Shown piece after piece: positions 33,727-38,450 of a stretch of DNA of 38,450 bases. The DNA comes from Planctomycetaceae bacterium (GTDB lineage Bacteria; Planctomycetota; Planctomycetia; Planctomycetales; Planctomycetaceae): assembly GCA_027489895.1 (NCBI GenBank), contig JAIXZD010000096.1, positions 1 through 38,450 of the forward strand, written 5' to 3'. Within the stretch, counting starts at the first letter, position 1. Each line of letters opens with the position of its first letter. Position numbers and translations under genes: made by a program. The notes beneath the pieces were generated by a model. The model made no database searches. It saw nothing but the letters and a program-made list of their open reading frames with translations, and had not been told where the DNA came from.

Positions 33727-35100
33727 ATGCCCTCAGAACTTGCTCCCCGCCGCCGTACGCTGCCGCTCCTCATTGTCGAGGATGAGGCGATTATCCGCAC
33801 GACTCTGGCCGAGTACCTCGCGGAAGAGGGGTTCGATGTCACCGCCAGCGCCACCTGCCGCGATGCCATTGCCCAGGTTCGAGAGCGCGACTTTGTCGTT
33901 GCCATCTGCGATGTGCGGCTGCCCGATGGCGACGGCATCGAACTGTGCAAGCGGCTCCAGCAACTGAACCCCCGGCTGTTTGTTCTGATCATTACTGCCT
34001 ACGCCACCGTCGAGACGGCCGTCGCCGCGTTTCAAGCGGGGGCGGCCGACTACCTGGTGAAGCCCGTTCTGTTTGACGACTTGCGGCACAAGCTCGATCG
34101 ACTGTTCCGATACCACGAGCTGGTGCTCGAAAATCAGTCCCTGAGACGCGAGCTGTCTCGCCAAAACCGGCCCGACGAGCTGGTCGGTTCCAGCGCGGCC
34201 TTGCGACTCGTCCAGGAACAGATTCGCAAGTTCGCGGTCACGAACTGCAATGTCCTGCTGGAAGGCGAAACGGGCACCGGCAAGGAGCTGTTCGCGCGGG
34301 TCATCCATCGCAGCGGACCCAAGTCGCAGGAGAAGTTCCTGCCACTGCACTGCACGTCTCAGTCGCCCGAACTGCTGGAAGCCCAACTGTTTGGGCAATC
34401 GCGGGGACCCGCCGGCGGCGCCGAGGGCGACCAGCCGGGTGTGTTCGTGCATGCGGGGGAAGGGACGGTGTTTCTCGACGAAATCACCGCGCTCCCGCAG
34501 GGAACTCAGGCGAAGTTATTGCGGGCGATTGAGTTTGGCGAGGTGATTCCGGTGGGCGGGGCCGAGCCGGTGCGTGTGCGGGCGCGAATCATCGCGGCCA
34601 CCACGCGCGATCTGCGGCGAGAGGTGGCGGAAGAGCGGTTTCAGGAAGACCTGTTCTACCGCATTGATGGCGTCAAGATTCGAATTCCACCCCTGCGGGA
34701 ACGGCTGGACGACATTCCCGAGCTGGTCGACTTCTTTCTCTCGAAACATACGCATGCCTTGGGCAAGCGCGTCTCGGGGGTGACGAGCGAAACGATCCGT
34801 CTGTTGATGTCGGCCCACTGGAAGGGCAATGTTCGTCAACTCGACAATGCGATCGAACGGGCCGTGATCATGTGCGATGCGGAGCAGGTGACCCCGGCCG
34901 ATCTGCCGCCCGACCTGCTGGGGGTCGGCCCATTGCTTCCCGATTCGGACGATCTACGTTCGGCGCTGCGGCACTACGAGCGGCTGCACCTCAGCCGGGT
35001 GCTCCGGCAGTGCCCGGACAAACGCGAAGCCGCCCAGCGGCTGCGCATGGGCCTGTCGAGCCTGTACCGCAAGATCGAAGAGCATGGGCTGGACCTTTAG
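33727..35100 (+). CDS. NtrC-type response regulator with degenerate sigma-54-contact loop
   Basis: 457 residues. Receiver domain 13-128: Glu18-Asp19-Glu20 acidic pocket, phosphoacceptor Asp62 in ICDVRLPDGDG, Thr90 and Lys112. AAA+ domain about 152-390: Walker A GETGTGKE (180-187), Walker B GTVFLDE (246-252), arginine-finger-like FQEDLFYRI, GNVRQLDNAIERAV. A Fis-type helix-turn-helix closes the protein (LSRVLRQCPDKREAAQRLRMG). The odd part is loop 1: where sigma-54 activators have LFGHEKGAFTGA, this has LFGQSRGPAGGA (221-232), so the Phe and Thr needed to touch sigma-54 are gone while both Walker motifs remain. It may activate by another route. Start ATG 33727; the upstream frame is non-coding. 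No kinase gene is adjacent. Confidence 0.88.
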   Translation: MPSELAPRRRTLPLLIVEDEAIIRTTLAEYLAEEGFDVTASATCRDAIAQVRERDFVVAICDVRLPDGDGIELCKRLQQLNPRLFVLIITAYATVETAVAAFQAGAADYLVKPVLFDDLRHKLDRLFRYHELVLENQSLRRELSRQNRPDELVGSSAALRLVQEQIRKFAVTNCNVLLEGETGTGKELFARVIHRSGPKSQEKFLPLHCTSQSPELLEAQLFGQSRGPAGGAEGDQPGVFVHAGEGTVFLDEITALPQGTQAKLLRAIEFGEVIPVGGAEPVRVRARIIAATTRDLRREVAEERFQEDLFYRIDGVKIRIPPLRERLDDIPELVDFFLSKHTHALGKRVSGVTSETIRLLMSAHWKGNVRQLDNAIERAVIMCDAEQVTPADLPPDLLGVGPLLPDSDDLRSALRHYERLHLSRVLRQCPDKREAAQRLRMGLSSLYRKIEEHGLDL

Positions 35101-35255
35101 AGGCACGTGACTTCAAAACACCCCGGAGTCACCAGTCGTCTGGGTTGGTGAGCGATGCAGGCAGGACCTACACTCGTTCGACCAGAAGGCTTCAAGAGCG
35201 CCTGCTTGAAGAGGACGGCTTCCGTACCTTTCCCGTTCGTCCCGGAGATTCTCCG

Positions 35256-36677
35256 TTGACCGCAGGCGTCCCCGCTGCTGCCGAAACCAATCCGGCAGCC
35301 ATCGATTCCGCCCCCCATCTGGAACGCCGACTGGGGCCCTGGTCGCTCTGGGGATTGGGGGTGGGGTACGTCATTTCCGGTGAGTACTTCGGCTGGAACC
35401 TCGGCCTGCCCCAGGGCGGTGCGGCCAGTCTGCTGATTGCGTTTGGCCTCGCCACGACGATGTACGTTGCCTTTGTCCTCAGCTATGTCGAATTGGCCTG
35501 TGCGATTCCTCGCGCCGGAGGCGGGTTCACCTATGCGCTGCGCGGGTTAGGGCCGTTTGCAGGCTGGATGACGGGCATCGCGCAAGCGGTCGAGTTCGTG
35601 TTCGCACCGCCGGCGATTGCGATGGCGACCGGCGCCTACGCGGCCTTGTGGCTGCCGGGGTGGGATCCACGCGGCATGGCCATTCTGGCGATGACCATGT
35701 TCACCGCCCTGAACATGTGGGGCGTGCGGCAGGCCGCGCTGTTCGAGTTGGTCGTCGCGCTGTTTGCGATGGGTGAACTGGCGTTGTTCATCGGGGTAAC
35801 CGGCCCCTACGTGCGCGTCGAGAATCTGTTTCCGGCGGGCGAGTCGGCCACGTTCGCCGGGGTGTTCGCGTCACTCCCGTTTGCGATCTGGTTCTATCTG
35901 GCGATCGAAGGCGTGGCGAACGCGGCGGAAGAGGCGCGGAATCCTCAGCGGGATGTGCTGTTGGGGTTCGGCTGGGCACTGGCAACGCTCGTGGTTCTTG
36001 CAGGGGGCGTGTTGATCTGCGCGATCGGGGTGGGCGGTTGGGAACGAATCGTCTACGTCCCGGGCGACCTCCTCACCACGAGCACGGGGCTGACGATTCG
36101 TGAAGGGGCGACACCCTCCGATAGCCCCCTGCCGCTGGCCATCGCGCAGGTCTATTCCGCGTCGCACCCGCTGTATCAATTGCTGGTAGGGGTGGGGGGA
36201 CTCGGGCTGATCTGCAGCCTCAACGGCATCCTGTTCGCTGCGGGGCGCGCGGTGATGGCGATGGGGCAGTCAGGCATGCTTCCGGGGATCCTGGGGCGAA
36301 TCCATGCGACACGGCATACGCCCGTGCCAGCACTTGCCCTCAACTGGCTGTTGGGGGTGATGGCGATTCTGCTTCTCGATACGGCCGGGCTGATCACGCT
36401 GTCGGCGATGGGGGGACTGGTTCTGTATGTCCTGTCGATGGAGGCACTCGTGAGGCTGCGAACGCGCGAACCCGATCTCCCCCGGCCGTTCCGAGCGCCG
36501 TTCTATCCGCTGTTTCCCAGACTGGCTCAACTGTTGGCGGGTGTCATTCTGGCGGCCATGCTCTGGCAGAACCTTGGTCGGGAAGGTCCGTGGTGGAAAT
36601 CGCTGTCGGCGATGTTTGGAGCAATCAACCTGCTCGCCGTGGCGGTCTATTCACCGCGGTGGCTGCGCGCTCGGTGA
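35256..36677 (+). CDS. APC-family amino acid/ethanolamine permease
   Basis: 473 residues from a TTG with GGAG eight bases upstream (35244-35247); a GTG at 35148 is possible. About 12 membrane helices can be counted. The N-terminal VGYVISGEYFGWNLGLPQGG resembles the ethanolamine-permease branch (EAT) of the APC superfamily, as do the IAIEGVANAAEEARNP-like residues (LAIEGVANAAEEARNP, which agrees with the family's E-x-x-A-x-E-E motif). It imports or exchanges an amine or amino acid. No ethanolamine ammonia-lyase genes are nearby, so the substrate is not certain. It follows the regulator gene by 155 bases on the same strand. Confidence 0.86.
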   Translation: MTAGVPAAAETNPAAIDSAPHLERRLGPWSLWGLGVGYVISGEYFGWNLGLPQGGAASLLIAFGLATTMYVAFVLSYVELACAIPRAGGGFTYALRGLGPFAGWMTGIAQAVEFVFAPPAIAMATGAYAALWLPGWDPRGMAILAMTMFTALNMWGVRQAALFELVVALFAMGELALFIGVTGPYVRVENLFPAGESATFAGVFASLPFAIWFYLAIEGVANAAEEARNPQRDVLLGFGWALATLVVLAGGVLICAIGVGGWERIVYVPGDLLTTSTGLTIREGATPSDSPLPLAIAQVYSASHPLYQLLVGVGGLGLICSLNGILFAAGRAVMAMGQSGMLPGILGRIHATRHTPVPALALNWLLGVMAILLLDTAGLITLSAMGGLVLYVLSMEALVRLRTREPDLPRPFRAPFYPLFPRLAQLLAGVILAAMLWQNLGREGPWWKSLSAMFGAINLLAVAVYSPRWLRAR

Positions 36678-36777
36678 CGTGACGTGCGAGACGGGCACTC
36701 GTGTTCCTGGTCTCTGCCGCAGCGGGCGATTTCAACCGACCCCTGACAGAGTCGGCTCGCCATAGTTCCCAAACCGC

Positions 36778-36811
36778 GAGTCGCCCCTCCGCGACCGGAG
36801 AGGGGCGACTC
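36778..36811. terminator. Perfect 12-bp hairpin downstream of the permease
   Basis: GAGTCGCCCCTC at 36778-36789 pairs exactly with GAGGGGCGACTC at 36800-36811; loop CGCGACCGGA. It follows the permease gene by 100 bases. There is no T-run, so it may be a transcript-stabilising or factor-dependent end rather than a textbook terminator. Confidence 0.45.
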
Positions 36812-36857
36812 ACGCTGGCCAGCGACCTCGGAAAACTACCGTCAATCAGTGGTTTCT

Positions 36858-37169
36858 CTAATAATCCCAACGTGCCATCAGCGAAAACCCCGATACATAA
36901 ATGGGCGGGATGCGTAAGATTTCAACAGCAGTTCTGTGGAATCCGTAGGCACCCCCGGCCGAAGACGGAATGGATGATTCGGTGTAAACGTTGACGCGGT
37001 ATTGACTTGAATCGATTGAATCTGGCTGATTCGTGGCTCGCGATTTGGCTTGGTACATGACCTGCTCAGACGAAAGGCGGGAAGCGCTCCCCGAAAACTG
37101 ACATATCGGTGTCTTCCACTCCTTGGTAGACACCCGCTCTCCCGAGGCCAAGAGGGCTTCGCGGTTCAA
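36858..37169 (-). pseudogene. Uncertain small gene or 3' remnant
   Basis: An open frame of 103 codons. The last ~66 residues (from Met at 37058; SIDSSQYRVNVYTESSIPSS, then AGGAYGFHRTAVEILRIPPI and a closing MARWDY) look protein-like, while the first ~37 do not. Codon use (TCA, AGT, TTA, AGA) differs from the GC-ending codons of its neighbours. It may be a surviving 3' end of a decayed or transferred gene, or a short real gene. I do not recognise a family, and no ribosome site is seen. Confidence 0.28.
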
Positions 37170-37184
37170 TCAAAGGAATTGAGC

Positions 37185-38450
37185 ATGGCCGGCTTGCTCC
37201 TCTTAGGCAGGGAGGCCGGGCGACGACATGGACGTCGACCCGCTTCACGGCGGTCCCTGTGGAGGCCCCTACTCTGGGCGCTGTCACTCGGGGCTTTACC
37301 GCCCGGGTTGTTTTTCGGGGTGCTGGCCGATCGGCCCGCCTTTTCCGGAGAGGAGCCGCCCCCTCAGGGGGCATCGACCCGGTCCTCCGATTCGCCCGAT
37401 TCCGAACGATCCACCCGAAGGGGTGTGACTTCCGGTTCAAGGCGGTTCGGCCCGCCGACCGATTCCCCGCCCGATCCACCGACCACGGTGCCGCTGATTG
37501 CCTTCCCCCCGCCGCTCGCGGGGCTCCCTCAAGCTCCTCTTCCACCACGCGTCCAACACCAGCTCTTCTCAGTTCGCCCCAGGTCGTCCGTCGCCGAGGC
37601 TGAGCCGCCCCGCCTGCACCAGGCCTTTTCTCGTGACCGCCGTGTCGAGCAACAGCTCCGCGGTGCCGTCCGGTTCCTCTCCCAGGGCGATGTCTCTTCC
37701 GCCCTCGAACCGCTCCAGGCGGTGATCGATTCTGCTGGCGACCTGTTGATCGCCCACCCCGTCGAAGCCGCGCCGCTGGCTGCCCGTCAGCAGGCCGCCG
37801 AGATTCTTCGCGCGTTGCCCCCCTCGGGCCGCGATGTCTACGAAACCCTGTATGGCGGACTGGCGGATCGGTCGCTCGCCACGGCACTGGCTGGGAAGGA
37901 CGAAGCCGCGCTGGAGCAGGTGCTACGGCGCTATGCACACACGCAGGCCGGACGGCGGGCTGCCGTGCTGGTGGCCGCGCGCGCACTCGACCGGGGACAA
38001 GTCCAGCGGGCCGCGGCCATCTGGCGCGACCTCTGGTCCGACCCCTGGCACCGGTCACAACTTGCCCCGGCGCAACTGCTGCGCGGAGCCATGACGGTCG
38101 CGCGAACGGGCGACACCGAGCTGGCCCAGGAGATTGCAGCGCAGGCCGGTACGCAGCCGGTCGTCCTCGGGGGCGAGCAAGCCACCGCGGGCGAGCACTT
38201 GCTGACGCACCACACCGCGCTCACCGCGATGAACCACTTCGCGATTCATGGTCGCCGGTCTGAACGGGATACGTCCCATCCGGTTCATCTCGTCGCGTTC
38301 CGTCCGAACGAGATGCGCACCGTTTCGCTCGCAACCGGCAGCCGCTCCCAGACGGGGTTCGTCTGGAATGGTGGCACCCGTGGCGGCGGCGGTATCGGCG
38401 GAGGCAGTCCTCCTGTGCCGGGCGAGCTGGCCTGGGAGTCGGCCCTGTCC
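37185..38450 (+). CDS. Secreted planctomycete TPR/PQQ-type protein (3' end missing)
   Basis: The frame is open for 422 codons to the last base. ATG 37185 has AGGA eight bases upstream. An Arg-rich start with a hydrophobic segment (SLWRPLLWALSLGALPPGLFFGVLA) is a signal peptide or anchor; a Pro/Ser-rich linker follows (about 50-130). From about residue 145 the helical part reads as tetratricopeptide-like: VEQQLRGAVRFLSQGDVSSALEPL, then GRDVYETLYGGLADRSLATAL, ALEQVLRRYAHTQAGRRAAV, ALDRGQVQRAAAIWRDL. In Planctomycetes this N-terminal module commonly precedes a PQQ-like beta-propeller, which would lie beyond the window. Probably envelope-located; function unknown. Confidence 0.8.
   Translation, partial: MAGLLLLGREAGRRHGRRPASRRSLWRPLLWALSLGALPPGLFFGVLADRPAFSGEEPPPQGASTRSSDSPDSERSTRRGVTSGSRRFGPPTDSPPDPPTTVPLIAFPPPLAGLPQAPLPPRVQHQLFSVRPRSSVAEAEPPRLHQAFSRDRRVEQQLRGAVRFLSQGDVSSALEPLQAVIDSAGDLLIAHPVEAAPLAARQQAAEILRALPPSGRDVYETLYGGLADRSLATALAGKDEAALEQVLRRYAHTQAGRRAAVLVAARALDRGQVQRAAAIWRDLWSDPWHRSQLAPAQLLRGAMTVARTGDTELAQEIAAQAGTQPVVLGGEQATAGEHLLTHHTALTAMNHFAIHGRRSERDTSHPVHLVAFRPNEMRTVSLATGSRSQTGFVWNGGTRGGGGIGGGSPPVPGELAWESALS

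Larger units (their letters stand above)
36678..37184. other. Gap before the right-edge gene, partly AT-rich
   Basis: 507 bases; holds the perfect hairpin at 36778-36811 and an open minus-strand frame (36858-37169, listed separately as uncertain). The stretch at about 36855-37060 is less GC-rich than the rest. Confidence 0.5.

Noticed and set aside
37066-38058. Minus-strand open frame of 330 codons
   Set aside because: Low-complexity Arg/Gly/Ala shadow of the plus-strand TPR/PQQ gene, which has a ribosome site and signal segment.
1-38450. CRISPR array, tRNA or rRNA genes
   Set aside because: No regularly spaced direct repeats and no cloverleaf or T-arm-like motif was found in the intergenic regions by eye; a tRNAscan/Infernal run would be decisive.

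Overview
The window is one stretch of a high-GC bacterial chromosome, and everything in it fits the phylum Planctomycetota, probably a Planctomycetaceae-like lineage. The evidence is the protein style: a PQQ/TPR-type secreted protein at the right edge, a membrane-anchored VWA-cluster-type protein at the left edge, a PEGA lipoprotein, DUF2314 and DUF3592 proteins, and a set of small dispersed hairpin repeats in almost every intergenic gap. This assignment is inferred by reading, not from a database search. No tRNA, rRNA, CRISPR array or prophage was seen.

Layout. 1-2686: the end of a large membrane-anchored protein, a small membrane protein and a YCII-domain protein. 2799-8979, all minus strand: fatty-acid genes acpP-fabF, then a GAF-PP2C phosphatase followed by purE-purK (overlapping GTGA) and tatD. 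9352-9383: an orphan intrinsic terminator. 9812-12441: a MotB/OmpA-like protein without a MotA partner, a membrane-anchored DUF2314 protein and a DUF3592 protein. 12597-13379: a REP-associated tyrosine transposase (RAYT) bracketed by a 52-bp direct repeat carrying REP sequences. 13422-18844: a lone TadC-like protein, a hydrolase, a bestrophin-type anion channel next to a beta-carbonic anhydrase and a PH-like membrane protein, and a histidine phosphatase. 19246-22443: a hybrid sensor histidine kinase and a small unknown protein.

22741-26402, minus strand: the conserved translation cluster rpsB-tsf-pyrH-frr, with an unusually long rpsB-tsf gap holding a palindromic repeat. 27187-31942: a lipoprotein, then an ABC exporter operon (ATPase, ABC-2 permease, and an ATGA-coupled membrane-anchored partner of unknown function). 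32645-36677: a PEGA lipoprotein, an NtrC-type response regulator whose sigma-54-contact loop is degenerate, and an APC-family permease. 37185 to the end: the N-terminal part of a secreted planctomycete TPR/PQQ-type protein that runs off the window.

The candidates most worth a second look are the bestrophin/carbonic-anhydrase pair (possible bicarbonate handling), the NtrC-like regulator lacking GAFTGA, the RAYT/REP unit whose REP supplies the transposase stop codon, the exporter operon with its unknown third subunit, and the orphan terminator that may end an unannotated RNA. No strong case for a wholly new defence or mobile system was found.
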